From positions 62,001-126,000 of the forward strand of contig NZ_JAFAJM010000024.1 of assembly GCF_019236175.1 (NCBI RefSeq): 64,000 bases of DNA, read 5' to 3'. Positions within the stretch are counted from its first letter, which is position 1. Each line of letters begins with the position of its first letter. A model generated the notes under the pieces. It was not told the origin of the DNA and ran no database searches. It was given only the letters and a program-made list of their open reading frames with translations. Origin of the DNA: Chryseobacterium sp. (GTDB lineage: Bacteria; Bacteroidota; Bacteroidia; Flavobacteriales; Weeksellaceae). The position numbers were made by a program, and so were the translations under genes. Shown in pieces: positions 8,111 through 16,637 of the stretch.

Positions 8111-8842
8111 TTATTTTTCAGCTGAGATCAGGAGCATCATAGGCCGGCGAAGCTCATCTTTCATTTCGGGAATTTCTTTCAGCATTTCCTGACCGGGCTG
8201 CGGTTCAACAACTTCGCGGATTTTGAATCCGTGCTTTAGTAATGTATTCACATAAGAAGTTAAAGTTCTGTGATATTTTATGACATTTTCTCCTAAAAAT
8301 GTAGTGTTTCTTGTACCTTCAATAAAGTAACGATCAACCGGCCAGCAGGTTTTTTCACCGTTTTTATCATAGATCCAGTCCTGGCCTCCTTCTGCTGTAA
8401 AAATAGGGTGTTCCACGGAAAATATAAAGTACCCTCCGAAATTCAGCCATCGGTAAATATTCTGAACAATCGTCTCCAGCGACTCCACATAATGTAATGT
8501 GAGTGAGCTTAAGACAATATCAAAGCTTTGGTCAGGGTAGTCTGCATCTTCCAATGCTTTTTTTTCATATTGAATACCCTCAGGATTATTGATTTCCTTA
8601 GCTCTGGCCAACATTTTTTCAGAAAGATCAATTCCTATAACGGAGGTTGCACCATTTTCTATAGCATAACGGCAATGCCATCCGAATCCACAGCCCAGAT
8701 CAAGAACAGTTTTTCCTTTAAAATCAGGAAGCATATTTTTCAGCGTATGCCATTCACCGGCTCCTTCCAGTCCTATCCGGGACCTGAGCATTTTTTCATA
8801 CTGATCAAAAAAAGAGGGCTGATCATATTTATTTTCTTTCAT
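8111..8842 (-). CDS. Class I SAM-dependent methyltransferase (UbiE/Methyltransf_11 type)
   Basis: 243 aa. Motif I VLDLGCGFGWHCRYA (~45-59) is the SAM-binding glycine loop; SVIGIDLSEKMLARAKE follows as motif II, and SFDIVLSSLTLHYVE (~109-123) as the post-I/motif IV region. This is the standard small-molecule methyltransferase fold. It sits between a membrane protein gene (14-base overlap) and a second methyltransferase (six-base gap), so three genes on the minus strand form one unit. Substrate unknown. Confidence 0.88.
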   Translation of the reverse strand: MKENKYDQPSFFDQYEKMLRSRIGLEGAGEWHTLKNMLPDFKGKTVLDLGCGFGWHCRYAIENGATSVIGIDLSEKMLARAKEINNPEGIQYEKKALEDADYPDQSFDIVLSSLTLHYVESLETIVQNIYRWLNFGGYFIFSVEHPIFTAEGGQDWIYDKNGEKTCWPVDRYFIEGTRNTTFLGENVIKYHRTLTSYVNTLLKHGFKIREVVEPQPGQEMLKEIPEMKDELRRPMMLLISAEK

Positions 8843-9251
8843 GGGATAAAAGCGGATCTGTGTTCATTAATTTGGACTTTATTTCGTTAAAAAATATGTC
8901 AAACTTTGGAAGATCCTTGGGGTCAATCCGGGAGGCAACCACTTTTAAAGTTTTATCAGAAGTGCTAAAAGTGTAATTATTAGTATGGTAATCTGCCGAT
9001 ATTATTTCATCAAGATTGATATGTTTTTTAGGCAGTGTGTTTACCGTAATCTGCTGATGGGTAATAATGATATATTTATTGATATATTCATAAGCTGCCA
9101 TTAGAAAATAAAGCAGACCCACTACACAGGTTAGAATAGGTTTCCATTGTGAATTTCGAGATTCAAAAAAGTAAGTTATTCCCAATATTGTCCATACGGT
9201 ACCAATTATAAAATTGATAATAATTGTTTTGTTTTTATGTGCAATTTCCAT
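8829..9251 (-). CDS. Small membrane protein with PH-like C-terminal part
   Basis: 140 aa. Two membrane helices (~10-31 and ~36-57) are followed by a soluble tail in which ITHQQITVNTLPKKHINLDE recalls the strand pattern of bacterial PH-like domains attached to paired helices. The 3' end overlaps the methyltransferase start by 14 bases, a sign of coupling. Function unknown. Confidence 0.65.
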   Translation of the reverse strand: MEIAHKNKTIIINFIIGTVWTILGITYFFESRNSQWKPILTCVVGLLYFLMAAYEYINKYIIITHQQITVNTLPKKHINLDEIISADYHTNNYTFSTSDKTLKVVASRIDPKDLPKFDIFFNEIKSKLMNTDPLLSHERK

Positions 9252-9423
9252 AGCTGTCGATTGTTAGAATAAACTTGTTTCCATAATGTCTAATGTAAAG
9301 TTACGACAATTATTTCAATAGATTAGAAGTTTAAATACAACATTTACGATATGAATAGAAACGGGTTTTGCAGCTCGTTTTTAAAGGGAATTATCAGGGT
9401 TTTTGCCAGAACTTATGTATGTT

Positions 9424-9458
9424 AAAAAGATCCTTTAACTTAAGTAAAGGATCTTTTA
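9424..9458 (-). terminator. Intrinsic terminator of the M3 peptidase gene
   Basis: AAAAGATCCTTTA and TAAAGGATCTTTT form a perfect 13-bp stem with a 7-base loop. On the minus strand it lies 75 bases after the peptidase stop. Confidence 0.85.
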
Positions 9459-9532
9459 TTGGCTTCAAATAGCTGTTTTTATCTGGAAGGATATCAAAAA
9501 ATGAATGGTAAAATACCCTGTTCTTATTGTTT

Positions 9533-11569
9533 CTATCCAAAAGCTCTCTTCAGTAAACTCTCTACTTTCGGCTCACTTCCTCTGAAATTTTTATACAGTT
9601 CCATAGGGTCTTTTGTTCCGCCTGAAGAAAGAAGAACCTTGTATTTCGCTGCGATTTCAGGATTGAAAATACCGTTTTCTTTAAAATACTGGAAAGCATC
9701 AGCATCCAGTACTTCTGCCCATTTGTAAGAATAATATCCTGATGAATATCCACCCTGGAAAATATGAGAAAAGCTTGGGCTCATTGCCGTTTCAGGATTA
9801 ATGGGGTATAGAGCGGTAGCTGTGGTGTATTTGTCTTCAAAGTCTTTAATACTTTCGTTGTTAAGTTCCTCGGCTCTTGTATGGTAATTCATATCCAGCA
9901 ATCCAAAACCAAGTTGTCTTAATGTCTGATATCCTTCCATGAAGTTTTTAGATTGTTCAATTTTTTCAATCTTCTCATCAGGAAGAACTTCTCCGGTTTT
10001 ATAATGTTTTGCAAATGTCTTTAAAAATTCAGGCTCATAACAGAAATTTTCCAGAAACTGAGACGGAAGTTCTACAAAATCCCATTTTACAGATGTCCCT
10101 GAAAGAGAAGGGTATTGAGTGTCGGCCATCATTCCGTGAAGGGCATGCCCGAATTCATGGAATAAAGTTGTTACTTCCTGGAATGTTAATAAGCTTGGAC
10201 TATCCTTTGCCGGCTTGCTGAAATTACAGACAATAGAAATATGAGGACGTGAATTTTCTCCGTTCTGTTTGTACTGATTTTTGTAGCTTGTCATCCATGC
10301 GCCGGCTCTTTTTCCTTTTCTCGGAAAATAATCCACATATAAGAGCGATTTATAAATGCCATTTTCTTTTACTTCATACACCTGTACATCTTCATGATAT
10401 TTTGGAATATCGTTTCTTTCCTCAAAAGTTAATCCGAAAAGTTTTCCTGCCAGTCCGAAAACAGCATCCTGTACCTGATTTAGCGGGAAATAAGGTTTTA
10501 ATTCTTCATCATTAAGGTCGAATTTTTGTTTACGAAGCTTTTCAGCATAAAAAGCATGGTCATAGCTTTGCATATCCTCAATTCCATCGGCTTTTGCCAA
10601 AGATTTTAATTCCTCAATTTCTTTTTCGGCATAAGGCTTGGCTTTCGTTAAAAGTTCATGCAAGAAATCAAAAACTTTGACCGGAGATTTGGCCATTCTT
10701 TCTTCAAGAACAAAATCCGCGTAATCTTTATAACCTAAAAGTTCAGCCTTTTGTTGTTTCAAATGCAGGAGTTCTTTAATGAGTTGCTGGTTATCAAATT
10801 CACCGCCATCAAATGATTTTTTACCATTAGCCAGAGCAAGCTCTTTCCTCAGCTCACGATTCTCGGCATAGGTCATGAAAGGAATATAACTTGGATATTG
10901 CAGTGTAACTACCCACCCTTCAAGATTTCTTTCTTTAGCTTCTTCTGCAAACTGATCAATGACAGCCTCTGGAATTCCTGCCAGTTCTTCTTTATTTGCA
11001 ATATGTTTAAAATATGCATTCGTAGAAGCTAATACATTTTGTCCGAACTGAAGAGATTTTAAAGACAGATCCATGCTGATTTTCTTTAATTTTTCTTTAT
11101 CTTCTTCGTTCAGTAAAGCGCCACTCCTTACAAAGCTTTTATATGTTTCATTCAAAAGCATCTGCTGTTCTTCATTCAGAAGTTTATGATCTTTTTGATC
11201 AGATAAACTTATTTCATCATATACCTTTTTGATTTTATTGAACAGGGCTTCATTTTGAGATATTTTTGAAGAATATTCAGTTAATATCGGAGAAATTTCC
11301 TGAGCCAGCTGTTGAAGTTCATCGTTTGTTTCAGCAGAGTTTAAATTGAAAAAAATATTGGAAGCTCTGTCCAGTTGTTCGCCGGAATATGCTAATGCCT
11401 CAATTACATTTTCAAAAGTAGGGGCGTCCGGATTGTTGACGATAGCATTGATTTCTTCTTCGGATTTCTGAATTAATTCCTTAAACGCAGGAAGGTAATC
11501 TTCATTTTTAATCGTATTGAATGGTGCGGAATGATATGGAGTGTTAAATTTCTCTGTTAAAATATTCAT
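9533..11569 (-). CDS. dcp: M3 family metallopeptidase (peptidyl-dipeptidase Dcp / oligopeptidase A type)
   Basis: 678 aa, the normal length for the family. The zinc motif H471-E-F-G-H475 is followed by ALHG, as in Dcp/PrlC, and the third ligand glutamate is expected in FLENFCYE about 25 residues later. No signal peptide, so a cytosolic enzyme trimming short peptides. C-terminal YYSYKWAEVLDADAF is the conserved substrate-binding tyrosine region of M3 peptidases. It is monocistronic, with a strong terminator downstream. Dcp versus OpdA cannot be separated with certainty by eye; Flavobacteriia members of this length are usually called Dcp. Confidence 0.88.
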   Translation of the reverse strand: MNILTEKFNTPYHSAPFNTIKNEDYLPAFKELIQKSEEEINAIVNNPDAPTFENVIEALAYSGEQLDRASNIFFNLNSAETNDELQQLAQEISPILTEYSSKISQNEALFNKIKKVYDEISLSDQKDHKLLNEEQQMLLNETYKSFVRSGALLNEEDKEKLKKISMDLSLKSLQFGQNVLASTNAYFKHIANKEELAGIPEAVIDQFAEEAKERNLEGWVVTLQYPSYIPFMTYAENRELRKELALANGKKSFDGGEFDNQQLIKELLHLKQQKAELLGYKDYADFVLEERMAKSPVKVFDFLHELLTKAKPYAEKEIEELKSLAKADGIEDMQSYDHAFYAEKLRKQKFDLNDEELKPYFPLNQVQDAVFGLAGKLFGLTFEERNDIPKYHEDVQVYEVKENGIYKSLLYVDYFPRKGKRAGAWMTSYKNQYKQNGENSRPHISIVCNFSKPAKDSPSLLTFQEVTTLFHEFGHALHGMMADTQYPSLSGTSVKWDFVELPSQFLENFCYEPEFLKTFAKHYKTGEVLPDEKIEKIEQSKNFMEGYQTLRQLGFGLLDMNYHTRAEELNNESIKDFEDKYTTATALYPINPETAMSPSFSHIFQGGYSSGYYSYKWAEVLDADAFQYFKENGIFNPEIAAKYKVLLSSGGTKDPMELYKNFRGSEPKVESLLKRAFG

Positions 11570-11721
11570 TTTTCGAATTTTATTATAAAGTAAATGTAAT
11601 GATTCATCGGAGAACCACAGCTGAAACGGTCAAAAATAATGCCTTAATATCAACTTATGACAAAAATACTTATCTTTAATTAATCTTGTCATATGAAAAG
11701 GTGGAGTGATGTTGAAATATT

Positions 11722-11729
11722 TAATTTTG
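11722..11729 (+). promoter_or_regulatory. -7 promoter element of the SRPBCC gene
   Basis: TAATTTTG, matching TAnnTTTG, 46 bases before the ATG at 11776. Confidence 0.45.
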
Positions 11730-11775
11730 AGAACAGATTTATACATTTAAATAAATAACCCTTTACATATAAACT

Positions 11776-12306
11776 ATGAAAACACTCTTAAAAATTATCG
11801 GTATCATCATCCTGTTGATTATTGTATACGCACTGGTTGCTGTCTTGGCTTTCAGTAAAGATTATCACTATGAAAAATCTGTTGTCATCAATGCTCCTAA
11901 AGAGAAAGTATGGCAGTATGTAGGTTCTTTGAAAGGATATAATGCCTGGGACCCTTTTTCAAAAGCAGATAAAAATATCGTAATTACCTATTCGGGAGAA
12001 GGAGATAAGGTAGGAGATTCCTATCATTGGAAAGGAGATAAAAATGTTGGCGAAGGAGAGCAGACGATTACTGAAATTGTTCCCGGAGAAAAGATGATGA
12101 CTAAGCTTCATTTTATCCAGCCTTTTGAAGGGGATGCCAAAGCAGCTTTTGTAGTAACACCCGAAGGAAGCGGAACAAAAGTGACCTGGATGATTGATAA
12201 TGAATTGAATGCCATGATGAAGATTATGAAACCCATGATGAACAGCAATATGGATAAAATGTTTGGCCAGGGACTTGAAGACCTGAAAAAATTGTCTGAA
12301 AAATAA
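11776..12306 (+). CDS. SRPBCC (START-like / polyketide cyclase) family protein, membrane-anchored
   Basis: 176 aa. An N-terminal hydrophobic helix (~5-26) anchors the protein or serves as a signal. It is followed by the SRPBCC opening YHYEKSVVINAPKEKVWQYV, then the strand W-D-P-F-S and the C-terminal amphipathic helix. The fold binds hydrophobic ligands in a deep pocket; no catalytic residue can be assigned. A terminator follows at 12363. Confidence 0.8.
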   Translation: MKTLLKIIGIIILLIIVYALVAVLAFSKDYHYEKSVVINAPKEKVWQYVGSLKGYNAWDPFSKADKNIVITYSGEGDKVGDSYHWKGDKNVGEGEQTITEIVPGEKMMTKLHFIQPFEGDAKAAFVVTPEGSGTKVTWMIDNELNAMMKIMKPMMNSNMDKMFGQGLEDLKKLSEK

Positions 12307-12362
12307 AGGAATCTATTTTCCAATGATCACGATACAGCATTTTTATGATGCATTCGTGAATG

Positions 12363-12397
12363 AAAAAAGCTGTCTTGTTTCAAGATGGCTTTTTTGT
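12363..12397 (+). terminator. Intrinsic terminator after the SRPBCC gene
   Basis: AAAAAAGC...TCTTG-TTT-CAAGA...GCTTTTTT: a 15-base stem with two imperfect positions, then a T run. Confidence 0.75.
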
Positions 12398-12538
12398 ACA
12401 AAAGAAATCAATAATGGTATTAATTATGTATTTCATATCAGGTAAGGGTGAATGTTTTTTTTCCTCTTATACTTCCTTTTCAGTGAAACACTAAATTATT
12501 ATTTTAAAAATATTATCTTTATAATAAAGAATCGATTT

Positions 12539-12988
12539 ATGGAGAAGATTGTATTTGAAAAAAGCGATATCAGAGACTTCGTAAAAATTACGATTGCAGA
12601 GAAAATTGAAAAATTGAAAAATTTCATTGAATTTACTCTGGAAGCAAGCCGTGACATTAAAAAGACACCGAAATATGACAGTATGCGGGAAGAAATGCAG
12701 GAGGAAATTTACCAGATGCAAAGGCAGCTCGGTGCATTAAATGATCTTAGACGGAATATGGCAAAAGTTCTGAATAACGCTACTGAAAGAGTTCAGCTGG
12801 GTTCTCTGGTAATTACTAATAAAGCCCGTTTTTATATTTCAGTGTCATTAGGAGAGTTCTTTTTTGAAGGAGATCGCTTTTATGCTATTTCGCCGGAAAG
12901 CCCGATGGCTAAGAAAATGATGGGAATGAAATCCGGAGACGAATTTACCTTAAATAAAATTCATCAGAAGATTGTAGAAGTATTATAG
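12539..12988 (+). CDS. GreA/GreB C-terminal-domain-like protein
   Basis: 149 aa from the ATG at 12539. An in-frame ATG at 12452 exists, but the added stretch (MFFFLLYFLFSETLNYYF) reads like AT-rich leader and a -7-like element (TATCTTTA, 12514) lies inside it. Residues ~15-75 form a helical hairpin and residues ~85-149 match the FKBP-like C-terminal domain of transcript cleavage factors (VQLGSLVITNKARFYISVSL, then SPMAKKMMGMKSGDEF). The acidic fingertip pair of GreA is not obvious, so it may bind RNA polymerase without cleavage activity. Databases sometimes mislabel this family as 3-oxoacyl-ACP synthase. Confidence 0.7.
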   Translation: MEKIVFEKSDIRDFVKITIAEKIEKLKNFIEFTLEASRDIKKTPKYDSMREEMQEEIYQMQRQLGALNDLRRNMAKVLNNATERVQLGSLVITNKARFYISVSLGEFFFEGDRFYAISPESPMAKKMMGMKSGDEFTLNKIHQKIVEVL

Positions 12989-13141
12989 AAATCGTATTGA
13001 TGCCGGAAAAGAGAAACGTTGAGAAGTATATTCTTTCAGATTTATAGTTGTTTGTAAGACGTAAATAAAAATGATAATTATAAACAACAAAATCCTGATT
13101 AAATTCTTGATCTCTGATCCCAAATATTAAGTTACATATTG

Positions 13142-13149
13142 TAATTTTG
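13142..13149 (+). promoter_or_regulatory. -7 promoter element directly before the nitroreductase start
   Basis: TAATTTTG, five bases before the ATG at 13155, so the transcript probably starts at or beside the start codon. Confidence 0.55.
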
Positions 13150-13154
13150 TATCT

Positions 13155-13664
13155 ATGAATAAAGCAGAAGTTTTAAAAGAAATCATAGAACAAAGAAAAA
13201 GTATTTTCCCAAAAGATTATACCGATGCGGAAATTTCTAAGGAAATTCTTGACGAAATTTTAAACGCAGCAACGTGCGCTCCGAATCATAAACGTACAAA
13301 ACCCTGGCGTTTTAAAGTATTCAAAGGAGAAGAAAAATCCAAGCTGGCTTTAGAAATGCAGGCCATTTATAAAGCAACTCAACCGGAACAGCTTTTCCTG
13401 GAGAAAAAATACAATGATATAGGATTTAAAATCAATAAAGCCGATGTTGTTGTTTCTATTGTCGTTAATTTCAGCGGGATGGTTCCAGATTGGGAAGAAA
13501 TTGCTGCGACCTCCATGGCAGTACAGAATATGTACCTGACCTGCACAGCCAATGAAGTAGGATGCTACTGGAGTTCTCCGAAAATCGTAGACTATTTGAA
13601 AGAATCTCTGACCATTGAGGAAAACCAGAAATGTCTGGGACTTTTCTATATGGGAATGGTATAG
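13155..13664 (+). CDS. Nitroreductase family protein, short at the C-terminus
   Basis: 169 aa. The FMN-binding start region (IIEQRKSIFPKDY, with R-x-S) and CAPNHKRTKPWRFKVF (the phosphate/flavin loop) are clear, as is the central SMAVQNMYLTCTANEVGCYW helix. The frame stops at TAG right after GLFYMGMV; relatives I know of continue for about 20-25 residues that include a flavin-contacting arginine. The next gene starts one base later. It is either a naturally short form or truncated by a recent mutation. Expected activity is NAD(P)H-dependent reduction of nitro or quinone groups. Confidence 0.75.
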   Translation: MNKAEVLKEIIEQRKSIFPKDYTDAEISKEILDEILNAATCAPNHKRTKPWRFKVFKGEEKSKLALEMQAIYKATQPEQLFLEKKYNDIGFKINKADVVVSIVVNFSGMVPDWEEIAATSMAVQNMYLTCTANEVGCYWSSPKIVDYLKESLTIEENQKCLGLFYMGMV

Positions 13665-13665
13665 G

Positions 13666-14250
13666 ATGAAAAACATTTACAGAAATTATAATGAAGAAGA
13701 TTTGCTGACTGCTTATCTCGATGTGATTGACCATACAGGGAAAATGAATGATGAAATGGAGGAGATGATCAGAAAGAAATTCTATTATAATGAATTTGTA
13801 AAAAAAGCAGAATATAAAAGAATTCTGATCAAGGAGAAAGCGAGAATCTCATTTGAGGTTTATAATAAAGTAGAAAAAGGAGAGTGCCTAGATGCCGTTT
13901 TAAAAGATACCTTCTCTGAAATTATCGAAAGCAAGGAGCTTGTTTTTTTAATTTCAGAGAAGTTTTATCAATTCTCTGTATATAAAAAAAACAATACAAT
14001 CGATATTAAAACACTTTATAGCTGTCTTTTGGGAACTTTAGTATCTTCTGGTATTGGGGTTCTGTTTTTCGTAATGCTGATCAGTATACTCAATGAATTT
14101 TCATTTCTTTTGTTAATTCCACTTTATATTATCAATTATTTTATTATTAAATTGATAACAGGAAAAACAAGGGATAACCTGATTGTGTTTCTGGCTGTTT
14201 TTATTTCTGTTATTATTTCAACAATTTTATTTTTTGTTCTGAAAAAATAA
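13666..14250 (+). CDS. Hypothetical membrane protein, 194 aa
   Basis: Start chosen at the ATG at 13666, one base after the nitroreductase stop, because the longer frame from 13615 overlaps that gene. The N-terminal ~110 residues are soluble and charged; helices follow at ~118-140, ~143-161 and ~168-192. The opening NEEDLLTAYLDVIDHTGKM resembles cytoplasmic heads of small flavobacterial membrane proteins, but I cannot name a family. Its position suggests cotranscription with the nitroreductase gene. Confidence 0.6.
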   Translation: MKNIYRNYNEEDLLTAYLDVIDHTGKMNDEMEEMIRKKFYYNEFVKKAEYKRILIKEKARISFEVYNKVEKGECLDAVLKDTFSEIIESKELVFLISEKFYQFSVYKKNNTIDIKTLYSCLLGTLVSSGIGVLFFVMLISILNEFSFLLLIPLYIINYFIIKLITGKTRDNLIVFLAVFISVIISTILFFVLKK

Positions 14251-14299
14251 AAAAATGAAAATATCTTATTTTCAAATCACCTAATTGAAAAAAAAAATC

Positions 14300-14307
14300 T
14301 ATCTTTG
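14300..14307 (+). promoter_or_regulatory. -7 promoter element of rpsP-rimM
   Basis: TATCTTTG, a perfect match. The ~45-base leader before rpsP holds a short GGGA-CGAGT-TCCC hairpin at 14327-14339. Confidence 0.6.
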
Positions 14308-14355
14308 CACTCTTAAATATTTAACTGGGACGAGTTCCCGTAAAATTCAAACATT

Positions 14356-14919
14356 ATGTCAGTAAAAATCAGATTACAAAGACACGGTAAAAAAGGAAAA
14401 CCTTTTTTCCACATCGTGGTTGCAGATTCTAGAGCTAGAAGAGATGGTAGATTCATCGAAAAACTAGGAACTTACAACCCAATTACTAACCCGGCAACTA
14501 TCGAATTGAACGTTGATTCCGCTGTACAGTGGTTAAACAACGGTGCTCAGCCTACTGATACTGCTAGAGCTATCCTTTCTTACAAAGGTGCCCTTTACAA
14601 AAAACACTTACAAGGTGGTGTTGCTAAAGGTGCTTTTGATGAAGCTGAAGCTGAGAAGAGATTCAACGCTTGGTTAGAAGCTAAAGATTCTAAAGTGCAA
14701 GGTAAAGTAGAAGGTTTAGCTACAGCTAAAGCTGATGCTAAGAAAGCTGCTTTAGAAGCTGAAGTAAAAGTAAACGAAGCTAGAATTGCTGCAGCTGCAC
14801 AAGCTGAAGCTGATGCTAAGGCTGCTGAAGAAGCTGCTAACGCACCTGCTGAAGAAGTTGCTGAAGCTACAGAAGGAGAAGCTCCTGCTGCTGAAACTGA
14901 AGAAAACACTGAAGCTTAA
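14356..14919 (+). CDS. rpsP: 30S ribosomal protein S16 with long Ala/Glu-rich tail
   Basis: 187 aa, about twice the bacterial minimum. Residues 1-~80 are S16 (VKIRLQRHGKKGKPFFHIVV, then DGRFIEKLGTYNP). After ~residue 95 the protein is a low-complexity Ala/Glu/Lys extension (KADAKKAALEAEVKVNEA onward) likely to form a single long charged helix, then an acidic end. Such tails are usual in Bacteroidota S16. It binds the 5' domain of 16S rRNA during 30S assembly. rimM follows 14 bases downstream, the typical pairing. Confidence 0.95.
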   Translation: MSVKIRLQRHGKKGKPFFHIVVADSRARRDGRFIEKLGTYNPITNPATIELNVDSAVQWLNNGAQPTDTARAILSYKGALYKKHLQGGVAKGAFDEAEAEKRFNAWLEAKDSKVQGKVEGLATAKADAKKAALEAEVKVNEARIAAAAQAEADAKAAEEAANAPAEEVAEATEGEAPAAETEENTEA

Positions 14920-14933
14920 GAACAACTCCTGTT

Positions 14934-15476
14934 ATGCGTAAAGAAGATTGCTATTTTTTAGGTAAAATTACACGCAGACACGGACTTGCGGGAAATGTTA
15001 TCCTTAAACTGGATACCGACCAACCCGAGCTTTACAATAAATTGGAATCAATATTCGTTGAAATCAACGGATTATTGGTTCCATTTTTTATTGCTAAATC
15101 ATCCTGGAGCAAACTCGATGCTCTGAACCTTGCTTTTAAAGGTTCTTCTGAAGCCATGATAGATCAGGTGTTGGGTAAAAGTGTTTACCTGCCGCTGGCA
15201 ACATTGCCCAAACTTTCAGGAAAACAATTCTACTATCACGAAATCATCGGATTTGAAATTTTTGATCAAAATGATAACAACTGTGGAGTAATCAGATCTG
15301 TAAACGATCAGACAGCACAGGTATATTTTGTGACAAATCTGGACGGAAAAGAAGTGGTTATTCCTATGATCAAAGACTGGATTCTTGAAGTAGACAGAGA
15401 AGAAAGATCAATTAAAATGGAACTTCCTGAGGGCCTTATTGATGTTTTTCTGGTTCCTTCTAAAAAAGACGAATAA
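14934..15476 (+). CDS. rimM: Ribosome maturation factor RimM
   Basis: 180 aa. It opens DCYFLGKITRRHGLAGNVIL, the RimM N-terminal beta-barrel signature (G-K-I-x-x-x-H-G-x-x-G), and ends with the PRC-barrel part containing VVIPMIKDWILEVDREE, equivalent to the conserved IP-x-W motif. RimM binds S19 and helps mature the 16S rRNA 3' domain in the 30S head. Located directly after rpsP in one operon; trmD, often next in other bacteria, is not here. Confidence 0.93.
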   Translation: MRKEDCYFLGKITRRHGLAGNVILKLDTDQPELYNKLESIFVEINGLLVPFFIAKSSWSKLDALNLAFKGSSEAMIDQVLGKSVYLPLATLPKLSGKQFYYHEIIGFEIFDQNDNNCGVIRSVNDQTAQVYFVTNLDGKEVVIPMIKDWILEVDREERSIKMELPEGLIDVFLVPSKKDE

Positions 15477-15621
15477 TTTTTGCAATAAGCACTTATTTTT
15501 TCTTCCTCACTTTTAATATTTTTCATTACTGATTATTTATTACCCATTTTCAAAGCGGGTAAAATTTCTGTTTACAATAAATAGATGGAAATTAATATTC
15601 CTGTTTTTATAAGTATATATT

Positions 15622-16536
15622 CTAGTTGAACAGCTTTCTAAATTCTCCCGGTGACTGATTGGTTTTTTGTTTAAACAGCTTACTGAAAGACTGAGGATGT
15701 TCAAAGCCAAGTTCGTAAGCAATTTCACTCACGGATAAACTTGTTGTGCTTAAACGTTCTTTCGCAGAATCAATTAATTTATTCTGAATATGCTGCTGTG
15801 TGTTTTGCTGAGTATGAAGACGAAGTAGCGTTCCAAGGTAATTGGGTGAAATATTCATCTGTTCGGCAATACACTTCACAGAAGGAATACCATTTTCTAT
15901 AAGATTTCCGTTTTCAAAATAACCGGAGAGGATTTCTTCAAATTTATGGAGCAGTTCATGACTTGATTTTTTTCGGGTAAAAAACTGACGTTCATAAAAA
16001 CGATCGGAATAAATCAGCAATAATTCAATCTGTGCAATAATCAGCTCCTGTGTGAATTTATCAATGTTTGACTGATATTCACGCTCGATGTTTTTAAGAA
16101 TTTCAACAATGATTTTTTCTTCTTTATCTGAAAGAAAAAGAGCTTCTTTTACCTGATAGCTGAAGAAATCATAAGATTTTATTTTTTTTGTTAATGATGT
16201 ATTCCAAAGAAAATCAGGGTGAATCAGCAATAAAAAACCTGTAGGTTCTACCTGGATATCGTGTCTTATCTCCAGACTTAAAAACTGTTGTGGTGAAACA
16301 AAACATAAGACTCCTGAATCAAAATCATACTGCTGCTGTCCGTAGTTGAATTTTGGATTCACATTTCTCTTCAGTCCGATCGAATAAAAATTCTGAATCC
16401 ATTTCAATTCTTCATCCTCCACAATATAATGAACCTTAGTGTAATCTATCAGGCTGATCAGTGGATGTTCAGGACCGGGAAGACTACAGAAAGTATGAAA
16501 ATCTGCAATAGAGTTAAAACGAACAGGTGGTTTCAT
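15622..16536 (-). CDS. AraC family transcriptional regulator
   Basis: 304 aa. Residues ~20-170 form a sensor part with a cupin-like strand pattern. The C-terminal AraC HTH is classical: GIPSVKCIAEQMNISPNYLG as the first unit and SVSEIAYELGFEHPQSFSKL followed by FKQKTNQSPGEFRK as the second. The gene lies 101 bases downstream of an SDR gene on the same strand. That SDR promoter has two 14-base direct repeats at 21-bp spacing, the form AraC proteins bind, so the SDR is its probable target. Confidence 0.9.
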   Translation of the reverse strand: MKPPVRFNSIADFHTFCSLPGPEHPLISLIDYTKVHYIVEDEELKWIQNFYSIGLKRNVNPKFNYGQQQYDFDSGVLCFVSPQQFLSLEIRHDIQVEPTGFLLLIHPDFLWNTSLTKKIKSYDFFSYQVKEALFLSDKEEKIIVEILKNIEREYQSNIDKFTQELIIAQIELLLIYSDRFYERQFFTRKKSSHELLHKFEEILSGYFENGNLIENGIPSVKCIAEQMNISPNYLGTLLRLHTQQNTQQHIQNKLIDSAKERLSTTSLSVSEIAYELGFEHPQSFSKLFKQKTNQSPGEFRKLFN

Positions 16537-16587
16537 AATAGCTAAGTTAATTATTTTGGTGAAAAATATAAGGCATGGTTTCAGAAA

Positions 16588-16624
16588 GACTTCAACTCCG
16601 GTCGCACTGAACGGAGTTGAAGGA
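16588..16624. repeat. REP-like palindromic element
   Basis: CTTCAACTCCG and CGGAGTTGAAG form a perfect 11-bp stem around an 11-base loop containing TCGCACTGAA. It is GC-richer than its surroundings and has no T run, so it is unlike the terminators in this window. It resembles short interspersed palindromes with a CTTCRACTCCG...CAGT-type core in Flavobacteriia. Only one copy is in this window. Confidence 0.5.
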
Positions 16625-16637
16625 TATCATGATGATA

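Noticed and set aside
14256..14274. TGAAAATA-TCT-TATTTTCA hairpin before rpsP as a terminator
   Set aside because: It has a T run only on the minus strand, where no gene ends; probably chance in AT-rich sequence.
14595..14909. 104-codon open frame antisense to the S16 tail, Ala/Ser-rich
   Set aside because: A by-product of the repetitive GCT/GAA codons of the S16 extension.
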